A stretch of DNA of 64,000 nt from Atherinomorus stipes (taxonomy: Eukaryota > Chordata > Actinopteri > Atheriniformes > Atherinidae). Positions 12,130 through 22,816 of this stretch are shown here, piece after piece (position 1 is the stretch's first letter; each line of letters opens with the position of its first letter). Location: NCBI GenBank assembly GCA_023101725.1, contig JALJCO010009055.1:105917-169916 (forward strand). Direction: 5' to 3'. The position numbers and the translations under genes are program-made. The notes below the pieces were generated by a model, which saw only the letters and a program-made list of their open reading frames with translations, was not told the origin of the DNA and ran no database searches.

Positions 12130-13647
12130 CAGTGGTGAAAGTAAGATAAGATTCTTGCAGGAACTGTGCAACTAGAATTTTTTTTTTGCTCACGCGCTTT
12201 GCGTGCTCGCATCATACCAAGAGCGTGCTCTTTTCTGACTGATTTTTCAGTCTTGTACACATTCATAAGAGCATAATGTAACATATCAGACACGTCATGC
12301 AATAGATGACAAGTTATAGGCTACATTTATTTTCAGGTTAAGTACTCATTCAGGAGAGAGAGCATCAGAACAATAACTTCAACATCACTCAAGTTTTTTC
12401 TCTGTTGTGAGAAAGAACACGTTGAGTTTCCTCACTTCCATTTTTATTTGTTTGCCAAAGGACACACCACACATATTAAATAAAATAGGTTAAACCATTG
12501 TCCACCTTAACTTGAGACTACTCCTATTTTTAATCTTAACAGGTACCAGACTAGTTAGAAATTAGACTACTGTGTCAACCATAGTCACTCAGTGTAGGCT
12601 ATGTTGTTCCTCTGCAGAATGACAGTAACACTTTCAATAATCTACATGTGTAAAGTTAATTGCATACTGAGTATCATAAGTAAAATATAAATCTAAAAGC
12701 ATCACCTGCATGTTTAGTTTTGTACCTAAATTGTACCTGGAGGTTCCTGGTCTGATTCCTGACTGCTGTTGTCCACCACTGCTGACTGCAGTCCTCTTGC
12801 AGCTGCTTACAGGCAGACGCTGCTCCCTTTTCCATCTTTGTAAGAAAAGTTCAAAAGTCACCCATAATTCCAGCTATTCAGATTCAGTAATTTACTATTT
12901 ATGCAATGGCTATATATGCTATATAACAACAAATGTTTTTATTCTTAATGGGATTTGAAATAAAATATCATACAGCCTAAAGAATTCAGCATTCATATCA
13001 TTAATTATCTTGCTTTATGTAGTTAACTATCTTCTAGAATTTGTAATATCCTTTGTTACAACTTTAAACTTTTGTTTTATCAAGTTAGTTTTATCCACCA
13101 GCTCCTACTTATGAAGCTAGTGGTGCTGGATGATCTGTTGTCTCACCTGCTCATTCACTGACAAACATGTCGGTTATCTTCCAGAACTTTGCAACATCTC
13201 TGGCCTGTGCTTTTTTCTTTCTTTTTAAGACTCCTCAGCTTTATTTTTGCCTTTTCGATCTCGCTCTGCATCTGCAAAGGTGCGGGAGGAGGGTAAGGAG
13301 GGGAGCAGGTGCGCGTGTCCAACGTTGTCACAGACAGTAGGGTGGGTTTGTTTCTGTCCAACGTTGTTACGTTGTGTGAGCTCCAGCGGGGTACAGTAGA
13401 TGCTCTGATGAGCAGCATGACCGTGACGGATTGTTTATTTAAATATCAAGTGTGACCTGACCGTGTGCAATCACTGAGCAGGCCAGTTCGGCGGGCAGAC
13501 CGCGAAACGTCTCAGTGCTCCCGATGGTCAGCCCGCCAGTCGTGAAAGTTGCTTTGCGTAGCGTTCCGGTTCCGTTCCGGTAGGAGAGGTCCGAACATTT
13601 CTTACCGGAACGCAGTTCCGGGCCGTTCCGGCTTACTTTCACCTCTG
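12130..13647. mobile_element. Non-autonomous hAT transposon with perfect 8-bp target duplication
   Basis: Ends CAGTGGTGAAAGTAAG (left) and CTTACTTTCACCTCTG (right) are inverted repeats. The 8-mer agttgagc flanks both sides (12122-12129 and 13648-13655). Near the right end, repeated ccgttccgg motifs form a subterminal array. The interior at about 12650-13560 is related to 1690-2350 of the other hAT element, although the terminal repeats differ. No transposase frame survives. Confidence 0.85.
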
Positions 13648-13655
13648 AGTTGAGC

Positions 13656-14126
13656 TAACCTGATCTTACTCTCGAGGAATAGACTTGGACACAGAGCAGT
13701 TGTCCGTCATCCAGTTGGGAAGTTGGGGAGATCGGTTACAGGTTTCTCCAGGCAACATGCAGCCAAAAAAACCTAAAAGGATTTAGGCTGTACATCAACA
13801 TGAGAAGAACTGTGGATTTCATATATAAACTGAGTGGATATTAAAAACGTAATATATTCCGTATTTTTGTGCACAAAGGACCAAATATGGGTGTTATTTT
13901 TTTAGAGGACTTGTTGGTTTTACATTGCACAGTTTTACGTGTCAGCAGCACGTAATCTAAAGCAGAAAAGTTAGTTTCTGGGGACACGAAAAGCTTCACC
14001 ACTGACTTAACATTGCGCAGCTTTACGTGTCAGTGACACGTAATTTGAAGCAGTTACGTGTCGGGGAAACATAACTAAGTACGACTGTTCGTGCTCATGT
14101 CCCGTATTTTTTTTAGATCAGGTTTG
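13656..14126. mobile_element. Small insertion with 10-bp inverted ends
   Basis: AACCTGATCT (13657-13666) is inverted as AGATCAGGTT (14115-14124). The segment separates two parts of the palindromic arm, so it must be inserted DNA. Inside are two near-palindromes, TTACGTGTCAGCAGCACGTAA-like (about 13934) and TTACGTGTCAGTGACACGTA (about 14022). The class is unknown. Confidence 0.5.
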
Positions 14127-14458
14127 GATGAGCGCACACTGTGAGTTCTTTACCTCACTAGGCAAAAATTGTCAGACATATTTGATTTTCACCTCAAGGC
14201 CTCGTGAGGCAGAAAACTCACCAAAAATCAGGCACACACGCCGACTATCTGCTGAGCAAACGGCCTCAAATGACTTTGAGCTCGGCAGAAAGACCTTGTG
14301 CGCGGCAGGCAGAAGATAAACTAAGAGCCTCTTTAGGAAGTCAGATACAACCTCAAATGTGGTTTTCGTTGTCATTTCTCTTTCTCGACATCCCTTATTG
14401 TCATATGTTGTCCTTCATGTTCCTTTTTTATTTCAGGCCAACACTATTTGAAGCAAAC

Positions 14459-15313
14459 ATGTCAGTAAACGCTTCGACCACCTTCACGTCTCTTCTGTTG
14501 GCCCACTGTAAGAACATTAACACTGCCTTCGAAGCAGTCAGAATCATCCTCCTCCTCCCCTCCTACGTCTTCATCCTCTACCTGGGTCTCCAGCAATGGC
14601 GGAAGCAGCACTCATTCAAAAGAGCGAGCCACTCGGACATCTTCACCTACCACCTGGCTGCCATGGAGCTGATCTGGGTTCTGGGATGGCTCTGTACCAC
14701 ATGTGCTACTTATGCTAATGTCTTTGCATTACTACGTGTGGGATATGGTTTCACTTTAATTGTCTTCTACGGAGAGATTTTATTCCACATCCTGACCTGT
14801 GTAGAGCGATACCTGGCTGTTGTTCACCCCGTCATCTACATGGGGCTGAGAAACACCCGTGGGGTCAGGATTAGAAACATCTGTGTTGTGTGTGTGTGGG
14901 TGCTTTGCTTTGTCTTTGTAAGTTTTCATGTCTTTAAACCGTATAGCAACACACACATAGCGTTGCTCTGCCTCATAGCAGTCGCTTTTATAGTAACATC
15001 TTCCTGCAGCATCTCCGTCCTCTGTGTTTTAACTCGTCCAGGACCGGGGGACGGAGACGGAGAAAAGGAACGAGTCGACCAATCAAAGCAGAGAGCTTTC
15101 TACACCATCACAGCCATATCCACCATGCTGTGGTTGTGGTTTGTTGGGATGCTTGTTGCTGTTGCTGTGAAGGACTCCCATTCTGTTTCTTCTTCTGTTT
15201 CCTGTTTGGTAACATCCAGTTTTAACTTGTGTAATATTCTCTCCTTTTTGGTGTCACCTCTTCTGTATCTGTACAGAGCGGGAAAACTGACATTTGGCTG
15301 TAGCAGAGAGTGA
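14459..15313 (+). CDS. R2: seven-transmembrane receptor, derived rhodopsin-like orphan GPCR
   Basis: Intact single-exon frame of 284 aa. The start is chosen at 14459 because an acceptor (tttatttcag, ending 14436) lies 22 bases upstream; the open frame before it is intronic. The sequon NAS is at residue 4. Approximate layout: TM1 24-45, TM2 60-80 with Glu70 at the class A Asp position, TM3 94-117 with ERY at 116-118, TM4 141-158 with Trp147, TM5 166-191, third loop RPGPGDG..KERVDQSKQRAF at 193-214, TM6 213-236 without CWxP, TM7 247-272 with SPLLY at 266-270, then a 14-residue tail. The neighbouring R3-R5 are close paralogues on the same strand. Module M1 is the likely promoter and exon 1. A Tc1 fossil begins about 10 bases after the stop. 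Ligand unknown. Confidence 0.88.
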   Translation: MSVNASTTFTSLLLAHCKNINTAFEAVRIILLLPSYVFILYLGLQQWRKQHSFKRASHSDIFTYHLAAMELIWVLGWLCTTCATYANVFALLRVGYGFTLIVFYGEILFHILTCVERYLAVVHPVIYMGLRNTRGVRIRNICVVCVWVLCFVFVSFHVFKPYSNTHIALLCLIAVAFIVTSSCSISVLCVLTRPGPGDGDGEKERVDQSKQRAFYTITAISTMLWLWFVGMLVAVAVKDSHSVSSSVSCLVTSSFNLCNILSFLVSPLLYLYRAGKLTFGCSRE

Positions 15314-15324
15314 TGTCAGAGACT

Positions 15325-15995
15325 TGAGTTGATCTGGGGACCAATCACGCTTCTCCATCTTGCAATCTGATGGAGGGGTCTGGGTTTGGTGGTTGCCAGG
15401 ACAACAGTACTTGTCTGACTGCATTGTGCCATGTGTAACGTTTGGTGGAGGGGGATTATGGTGTGGGGTTGTTTTTCAGGAGCTGGACTTGGCCTCTTAG
15501 TTCCAGTGAAACTGATTCATGAATGCTTCAGCATACCAAGACATTTTGGACAATTCCATGCTCCCAACTTTGTGGGACCAGTTTGGAGCTGGCCCCTTCC
15601 TCTTCCAACATGACTGTGCACCAGCACACAAAGCAGGTCCATTAAGACCTGGATGCAGAGTCTTGGTGTGGAGGAACTGGACTGGCCTGCACAGAGTCCT
15701 GACTTCAACCCCACAGAACATCTTTGGGATAAATTAGAGCGGAGACTGAGAGCCAGGCCTTCTGGTCCAACATCAGTGTGACCTCACAAATGTGCTTCTG
15801 GAAGAATGGTCAAAGATTCCCATAAACACTCCTAAACCTTGTGGACAGCCTTCCCAGAAGAGTTGAAGCTGTTCTTGCTGCAAAGGTGGACCAACGTCAT
15901 ACTGAACCCTATGGATTAGGAATGGGATGTCACTTAAGCTCATATGTGAGTCAAGGCAGGTGAGCGAATACTTTTGGAAATATCGTGTAAGTGTT
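15325..15995 (+). mobile_element. Tc1-like transposase fossil
   Basis: Shifted frames reconstruct the catalytic half of a Tc1/mariner transposase in pieces: GGGGIMVWGCFSGAGLG-like (about 15445), FLFQHDCAPAHKA (about 15598, second catalytic Asp), WTGLHRVLTSTPQ and NIFGIN region (a relict of the SPDLNPIEHLW motif), ending near gcgaatacttttggaaatat, a Tc1-type terminus. The N-terminal half is absent. Multiple stops show it is dead. It abuts the 3' end of R2. Confidence 0.75.
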
Positions 15996-15999
15996 GTGG

Positions 16000-16296
16000 G
16001 TTTTACTGGTTCAGTCATGATATTACTTCACAATGTGTTTGTGAAGTGATGATTAATTTTAAACGTGGCAGGGACTCTGCAAATAATGATGACAGATACT
16101 ACACTTACAGCATGAAACATGGAAATAAGATGCCACCAAAGTGATTCATGCCCCATGATGACTTCCATGACTAATTGTAACGGAAAATCAGTCCTGAAAA
16201 TCAGTCAGATCGTGACATATGAGCGACATAAACACACAAAAGTTTTAATGCACATTTAAAGTGAGGACCAGTCTGTAAAAGCCAGCTGCTGACACA
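16000..16296 (+). promoter_or_regulatory. Module M2: putative promoter plus non-coding exon 1 of R3
   Basis: The block aaataatgatgacagatact (from 16081) is followed by the core catgaaacatggaaataaga (from 16111), gccaccaaagtgattcatgc, gtgacatatgagcgacat, aggaccagtctgtaaaag, and a donor (gacaca|gtaagt, exon end 16296). It would splice to the acceptor at 18857. The colinearity with M3 and M4 is clear by eye. Promoter role is inferred. Confidence 0.6.
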
Positions 16297-17879
16297 GTAA
16301 GTGCTCTTTGCCTTCATTATTGAGTTAGATAATATTTCAACAGTGGATTTGCTACATAAGCAGTCTGTTTCCCTCATTTTTCTTTACTTAAAATGTATTT
16401 TTATATATATTCTTTCCTTTCCCACACACTGGTCTAAAACTTTCAGGTTATTAATTTCCTTCTAAATTAAAAGGGCTTCTTGAAAATTTGAAGGTTAATA
16501 ACTTTTTAATTTACTAACCATTAATTTTTTTTCATGACTGACCCCCCCCCCCCCCCCCCCCTAAAAAAAAAGAAGTTAGCTACAAATTACATAACAATGC
16601 AAATAATAATCATCAAAAAATTTTGCTTGGTTAACAAACACTGTTAAAAAAATTGAACATGTTCGTCAGTTTCCTTTCAAACTAAACTTTTCTTTTCTTT
16701 TTTTTTATTTTTTAACCAAACTAACAGTTTGGTTAATTTAGACATTTAAAGGATGGGTTATAAAAACAATGACTGACATATCTGTTGTGAATTATCTGGG
16801 AAAATAATTTGACTGTATTTGAAGCAGGATTATTTTTTAATCCCTCAAAGTTATTTGTTGAACCTTGTACAATAAATTGATTAAATAATGTCAATTCTGA
16901 GTTATTTCTTTAGCTTTTCATAAGCTGATGTATCACATTCAATTTCTTAGTTCACAGACATTTAGCCTCCTGAGACTCAGCAATGAATGTGCACTGTAGT
17001 ACTGCGTGATATGTTGATATAAAGAGTATATCAATATATTTTTAAATGAAATATGGAATTGGACCATATTGCACATAAAATACGTAATTCAATGTTTGTT
17101 TTGTCTTATAAGTGCCGTCTTACTAGGGTTTGTCATATCTAATCCTTTTGTAGTATTGTTATTTGCATCTGTGGATTTGTTATACATTTAATAGTACTTA
17201 TGTTTACATTTTATTGTTCTTTAAACAGCTTAGTACTACAGTATTTCATCCTGCCAGTTTAACAAAACTGCTTGTGATGACATATTTGGCTTTGACTGTA
17301 ACGAAACATTTTATCTCACTTTGCGATAAAAATAGCTGGATATGTATCGATATTCAGCCTGAATATATTGGGATATGAATTTTCATCCCTATCGCCCAGT
17401 CCTACACTATCGTGGATTTATTTTCTGCTCATATCTCTCATACTATACATGCCACTTTGCTCAGTCCAGATGTTTCTTAAAGAGGGCAACCATAGCTTTA
17501 GTGTGTGTGTGTGGCCTTGCCAACATTACTTTTAATTTCTCCTCAAAATGGCTAGCATCTCAACAAATGCATTTTATAGAAGAAAGAAAGATAAGCTTGT
17601 TATTTAAACATTTTTTGATAGATTAATTTAAAAAATGAACATCTAATAAGCGATTTGAGTTTTCAGTACCAAGCGTATTTAGTTTAAAAGGGAAAATGAC
17701 TAATCAGCATACAGTGTGGTACACATCAGGACTTTGTTCTTGTGTTTTTTCACTTTTTTTTTCTAGTGGACGGCTCTTGAACACAAGCAGAAAGAATTCT
17801 GAACAGAATCTTGAACAGAGAGACAGAATAAATTTTTTCAGAGAAGAAGAAAGTCCAGGTTTCTCTATTTGACTCTGGT
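16297..17879. other. Putative R3 intron, first part, nothing recognised
   Basis: AT-rich. Holds a poly-C run at about 16544-16561. Small open frames at 17163-17626 have no family resemblance and no supporting splice or start context. Confidence 0.5.
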
Positions 17880-18320
17880 ATACAATCGTACTCAAATTTA
17901 TTCATACCCTCCAGTTAAAGAAGGAAAAAAGAATTGCTGTCAGGAAAATAAGTGAAGATTGACAAAAGTTAAAATAATTAAAAATTAAATGAAAATCATC
18001 ACATTGATTTTGAATTGTGGTTCAAAAGAAATATCAAAAACAAACACAAAAATATAAACAAGTAAACAAACTTAATGGGGCTCCGAAACTAAAATTTAGT
18101 CGTGCAAAACTCTGAGTCAATCACTGCAATCAGGGGTTTTCTTTAATGTTCAAAAAAACTGAAACACCTGTTGACAGGTATTTTGGTGCACTGTTCATGG
18201 TTAAGGTGCTCCAATGTGTATGGGAGAGTTTTGTTTGTGTGTTTTTAAGCATTATATTATTTCACTAAATCATTTGTACATTTTTATTTATTAGTTTCTT
18301 TAGTTAATTGTTAAATGTTT
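17880..18320. mobile_element. Family A MITE, right end eroded
   Basis: Left end tacaatcgtactcaaattta then ttcataccctcc matches the family A terminus. The interior shares aatggggctccgaaactaaa, acctgttgacaggtattttg and gtgcactgttcatgg with the copy at 5596. The right terminus is not clear. From 18321 to 18857 nothing is seen except intron sequence leading to the R3 acceptor. Confidence 0.6.
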
Positions 18321-18879
18321 GTAATCCACTCTTGAACTGTATTAATATTTTACGCTTACAATCAATGAAATCCTGTTGTGTACTGAAGTGTATATGTTGT
18401 AAATTTTCAATAAAATAAGGTAAAAAAGAAAAAAAAGGGTCTTTGCAATGTATTTTTTTTATTACTCCAACACCTAGTTTATATGGAAAAAAAAAATCAA
18501 AATGCTTATAATAGTTGAAAGTTTACACAGGAAGAAATAATGCATTACAGAATCAAAGTGATTACATTTAAATCTGGGGTCAGTTTAAGGTATATTCAGT
18601 CAGTCAGAACATCAGAAACATTTTCTGTCCTGTCATTTATATGATTTTTAATTTATTTAATGACACCTGTAAAGGTGTGACAGACAAGGAATTTATCGTA
18701 ACCGTTGAAGGATGGAGACCCAAACTTTCACAAAACCAATATGTGTCTCAGGTCTAAGACACTTTTACGTCTCTGTGCGTGTTGGAGCCTATTTCAAATG
18801 TACCTGTCTTCCTCATCCAAACTTTTCCTGAACCATCTGGTTGCTTTCTCATTTCAGGCCAACACTTTATGAAGCAAAC

Positions 18880-19730
18880 ATGTCAGCAAACATTTCATCC
18901 TCCTTCACTTCTCTTCTGCTATTTCACTGCGGGAACATCCAACTTGTCTTTGATATCACCAGGATAATCTTGATCCTCCCCTTCTCCATCATCATCCTCT
19001 ACCTGGGTCTCCAGAAATGGCGGCAGCAACACTCATTTAGGATGGCGAGCCACTCTGACCTCTTCACCTACCACCTGGCTGCCATGGAGCTGGTCTGGGT
19101 GCTCGGATGTCTCTGCTTCTTCTCCAATTATTACATTAATAATGCTGTATTACAATCAGTGGGCATGTGTCTTTTATTTTGTGTCTACTATGGAGAGGTA
19201 ATATTTCATGTCCTGATCTGTGCAGAGCGATACCTAGCTGTTGTGCACCCCGTCATCTACAGGGGGCTAAAAAATGCCCGTGGAGTCAGGATTAGAAACA
19301 TCAGCATTGGGTCTGTTTGGGTCCTCAGCTTTCTATTGATGATCAGTCGTGTCTTCATTTCAAATAATAATGAAATTGAATTTTTCAGCCTGTTAGCCAT
19401 CTCCATAATAGTCACATGTTACTGCAGTGTTTCCGTTCTTTGTGTTTTAACTCGTCCAGGGCCGGGGGACGGAAGCAGAGCAAAGGAACGAGTTGACCAA
19501 TCGAAGCAGAGAGAGCTTTCTACACCATCACAGCGATAACAGCCTCACTGTGGTTGTGGTTTATTGCGATGCTTGTTGGTTTTGCCATGGAGATTGCAGT
19601 GAGCACTGGTGTTTCCTGTTTGGTAGTCACGAATCTTTCTTTTTTGAATTTGCCTTTCTGTTTGGTGTCACCTCTGTTGTATCTGCACAGGACAGGAAAA
19701 CTGCCAATTCGCTGTTGCAGCAGAAAATGA
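18880..19730 (+). pseudogene. R3: seven-transmembrane receptor with a 2-bp frameshift before TM6
   Basis: Close paralogue of R2. ATG at 18880, 23 bases after acceptor atttcag (18857). The first frame encodes 219 aa: sequon NIS at residue 4, TM1-TM5, Glu in TM2, ERY in TM3, the third-loop motif RPGPGDG..KERVDQSKQR, then stops at 19539 after an out-of-frame tail. Where paralogues read agcagagagctttctac, R3 has agcagagagagctttctac near 19505-19515, an extra GA. The TM6-TM7 coding (LYLHRTGKL, stop TGA 19728-19730) continues in the shifted frame without further breaks. That means the break is recent, polymorphic, or an assembly or sequencing error. A five-TM truncated product is unlikely to signal. 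Module M2 is upstream. Confidence 0.8.
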
Positions 19731-20350
19731 TGGATACAGGCTAATGATTGGATAATACAGGTCAATGATTGGATGCTAAAGGTCAATGATTGGATATTAC
19801 AGGTCAATGATTGGATAATACAGGTCAATGATTGGATACTAAAGGTCAATGACTGGATATTACAGGTCAATGATTGCATACTATAGGTCAATGATTGAAT
19901 GCTACAGGTCAATGATTGGATGCTAAAGGTCAATGATTGGATACTACAGGTCAACGATTGGATGCTTCAGGTTAATGATTGGATGATACAAATCAGTAAT
20001 TGGATGCTACAGGTCAATAATTTGATGCTACACATCAATGATTGGATACTACAGGTCAATGACTGGATGCTACAGATCAATGATTGGATACTACAGGTCA
20101 ATGACTGGATGCTACAGATCAATGATTGGATACTACAGGTCAATGACTGGATGCTACAGATCAATGATTGGATACTACAGGTCAATGACTGGATGCTACA
20201 GATCAATGATTGGATACTACAGGTCAATGACTGGATGCTACACATCAATGATTGGATACTACAGGTCAATGACTGGATGCTACAGATCAATAACTGGATA
20301 CTACATGTCAATGATTGGATACTATAGGTCAATGATTGGGTGCTACATTG
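19731..20350. repeat. 21-bp minisatellite with a 42-bp higher-order unit
   Basis: About 28-29 tandem copies of a unit like ggatactacaggtcaatgat plus one base. Between about 20040 and 20290 a 42-bp double unit alternates (ggatactacaggtcaatgac, then tggatgctacagatcaatga) nearly perfectly, showing recent higher-order amplification. The array starts at the stop codon of R3. Because 21 is a multiple of three, both strands are open over hundreds of bases, so the long frames here are not evidence of protein. Confidence 0.95.
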
Positions 20351-21749
20351 TTGCAGGGTAGTAAGATATCTTACCCAGTGGTTGTTTTGGTCAATTCAAT
20401 GGAACATTATTCAATAATACTGCCCTGAACCAACTTTAAAACCATTTTTAGACGTTGTTGATCAACAGAAAACACAGAACAGCTGGTAAATCATCCTGTA
20501 GGGTTAGGAAAGATAAATTAAACTAAAATTTTCTAACTTCCAAAATTCAGATAAATCCTCGGATAAAAAGGGCGTCCTATATTCCGACGCTGGCTAAATC
20601 CCACGGGAGTCCGAATGCCAAGAGATTATACCATAATCAATAACAAATCAACTTACTGATGGCCTTTCGTCGTCCTCAATCTGCATTCCAACAGCTATCC
20701 TTCACTTTCTCTTTATATTTGTGTGAATTTTGTTTCAGCTGATGTTCATAGAGGTAGAACTTTGACTTACCAAATTTCTTTATGGCCAGGAAGTAGGGTA
20801 CAATGTATTTTTTATTTAATGATATCAGTATACTGATGGTAAATATTTGATATTAAAATTTGGACTATTTAATAAGAATTCTAAGTTAGTAAGTGTTGCT
20901 CATTCTGTCTGATTTTAGCGTTTGGCTTTCTTTATTTTTAAAATGTACCAGATGAAATTTATTCTCTATATTGATATAGCTGATTATTTACCAAGTTTAT
21001 GGACTGTTTGTCATTTAGACTTTTTTTTCCTTGTCTATTCGTTGTATATATACGCTCCTACTACATTGTACAAGGCAATGTTGCCTTATAGCCAGCTACT
21101 GTTCTTTATTTGATTTCCAGTCATTTATTTTTGGTACTTGTGTATAAGTTGTTATTAAGACAAAATAATAGTAAACGAATATTTCAGTAGTTTATTTAAT
21201 ATAATTCTTTTAAAGAAATTATTGTGCTGAGCTGCCTGTTGTCATTGACTCTGATTTCCACTATTAAAGAAACCTTTAAAAAACCAAAACTATAATGTTT
21301 AGTAAATAAGTCATTGTAAAACACACTGTTTTACTATGCACCTAAAGTTAGTCTAACAGGGTCAATTAGTGTTATATCTCATTAAGTTCCCAGTCTGGGA
21401 TCAATAAACCACATCTGTTTTAAAATTAAGTAAAATATTATTGTTTGGTAGCTTTGATTTCTGTAGGCTTTAATTTATTGAGGTTTATTTAATCATTAAA
21501 ATGATTTTTAAAACCTGTTTGTTTTTATTTTGGGCCAAACGTTATTAGCTTTTCCAACAAGGGAAGAAAAGTTAAGCCTTTTTCACAAGCTTTTTATGGT
21601 AACAATGCAGACCGGTTCTATTAACAATGCTTTGCAGAAAGCTTTCTCTTTATGTATTTGTTAAGATAAATTTTTTTTAAAAAAGCGCAACACGGTTTTT
21701 AGGCTGCATCATTGTTGAGTCAGGTTAAACAAAACTGTGATTTATGATC
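20351..21749. other. AT-rich spacer between R3 and module M3
   Basis: No gene, RNA or recognisable element seen. Open frames are short and of low complexity. Confidence 0.5.
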
Positions 21750-22140
21750 AAACATGTCTGATATTTTTCGCTTTGCCTTTTGTGCTAATTAGTCAAATTT
21801 AGCATGGTAAGTTGTGAAGTTATCACTGTGAAACTAAAATGACTTTAGGTCTGATTTATGTGTTTGACTTTAGTCCAGTCAGGACGTGTTTATAGAGTAA
21901 TGACTGATTTTAAACTCTAATAATGATGACAGATGTAGTCATGAATACTGAACTTATGAAACATGGAAATAAGATGCCACCAAAAGGATTTATGCAGCAT
22001 AAAGGCTGCAAAACGCCTTCTACTTTAAATTACAGAGGAATACTTTGTCCTGATTGTGACATATGAGTGACATGAACACACATTAGTTTTTCTGCACACG
22101 AAGGGTGGAGACCAGTCAGTAAAAGGTCCCTGCTGACACG
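21750..22140 (+). promoter_or_regulatory. Module M3: putative promoter plus non-coding exon 1 of R4
   Basis: Best-preserved copy together with M4; the two align over about 350 bp. Blocks in order are gctttgccttttgtgctaat, gtcaggacgtgtttatagag, aataatgatgacagatgtag, the core ACTTATGAAACATGGAAAT at 21952-21970, gatgccaccaaaaggattta, gtgacatatgagtgacatg, ggagaccagtcagtaaaagg, and a donor (gacacg|gtgagt, exon end 22140). The intron to the R4 acceptor at 22794 is only 654 bp, which makes the pairing with R4 the most convincing of the set. Confidence 0.65.
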
Positions 22141-22794
22141 GTGAGTGTGCTTTTCCTTAATGATTTTGTCAAAAAGTTTGATAGGGTCTCTCATTTGCCT
22201 CAAAGATGGTCTGTTTGATGGTCAGAAAAAGTTGGCATTGCGGTTCCATTTCCGGTGAGTACTCCGCACAGAAGTATGCGATTTGGGGCAGCACTGCGAA
22301 CTCGAAAATCACCTACTGAGCCATTGAGTACCTAGTATGATTAATGTACTCAATGTGGGATTTTGAGTATTGCGTGTGAAAGTAGGCGATTTGGGATGCA
22401 GCGCCTATGTCAAAAATCCTGAAATTTCCCCTTTAAGGGATAGACAGAAGGAATATATTCCAGTGGGAGACTGTTGCTGTATTAAAGGATGGAAACCCAA
22501 AATTAGACTAAAACAAACAAATATGGTGCCATAAAAGGGAAATAAATTAGACTGTAGCAGGAGGCTGTTTCCATGCCAAACCTAGACATCTTGCTACCAG
22601 TCTGACCAATAATAAGCGTGCATTGTTAACTGAGTGCCCAACAGTGGTAAGTAAGAACACACAGCTTCTCATTGGATGATATTATGTCCCAGATGTGCAT
22701 TTGCACTGGAGAGGCTAAAGACTACCTTCTGAGCTGGTACAAGTTGTTTATAAACTGTACTGCATATATATTTTTTTCTTTTTGTTCTTTTTAG
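22141..22794 (+). other. Inferred intron of R4
   Basis: Begins with gtgagtgt and ends with tttttgttctttttag. An internal segment, 22240-22440, contains repeated gatttggg(g/a)(c/t)gcagc motifs and may be a small transposon remnant; I could not define its ends. Confidence 0.5.
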
Positions 22795-22816
22795 GCAAAT
22801 ACTATATGAAGCAAAC

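Larger units (their letters stand above)
11430..14330. mobile_element. Large palindromic element, right arm broken by two later insertions
   Basis: The left arm 11430-11670 is the inverse of a right arm now split into 12062-12129 and 14127-14330. Matching blocks include agatctagcgaccaatcaaa, ctcaacttgagctg and ggcctt/cgtgaggcagaaaac. The break holds the hAT element at 12130-13647 and a second insert at 13656-14126. The order of insertion can be read directly from this nesting. No gene is seen in the spacer 11670-12060. Confidence 0.6.

Noticed and set aside
14204..14458. Extended N-termini of R2 (and of R3 from 18841, R5 from 29276, R8 to 58116)
   Set aside because: Each extension crosses a convincing splice acceptor, and the shorter start aligns the residue-4 sequon across paralogues.
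15497..15737. Overlapping frames downstream of R2 as a separate gene
   Set aside because: They are pieces of a Tc1 transposase fossil in shifted frames or its antisense.
19740..20350. Tandem repeats as a possible CRISPR array
   Set aside because: Units are contiguous without unique spacers, in a vertebrate genome; it is a minisatellite.
19899..20361. Long overlapping open frames on both strands with heptad repeats such as LQVNDWM
   Set aside because: Direct translation of a 21-bp tandem repeat; no start context, no non-repeat sequence, both strands equally open.
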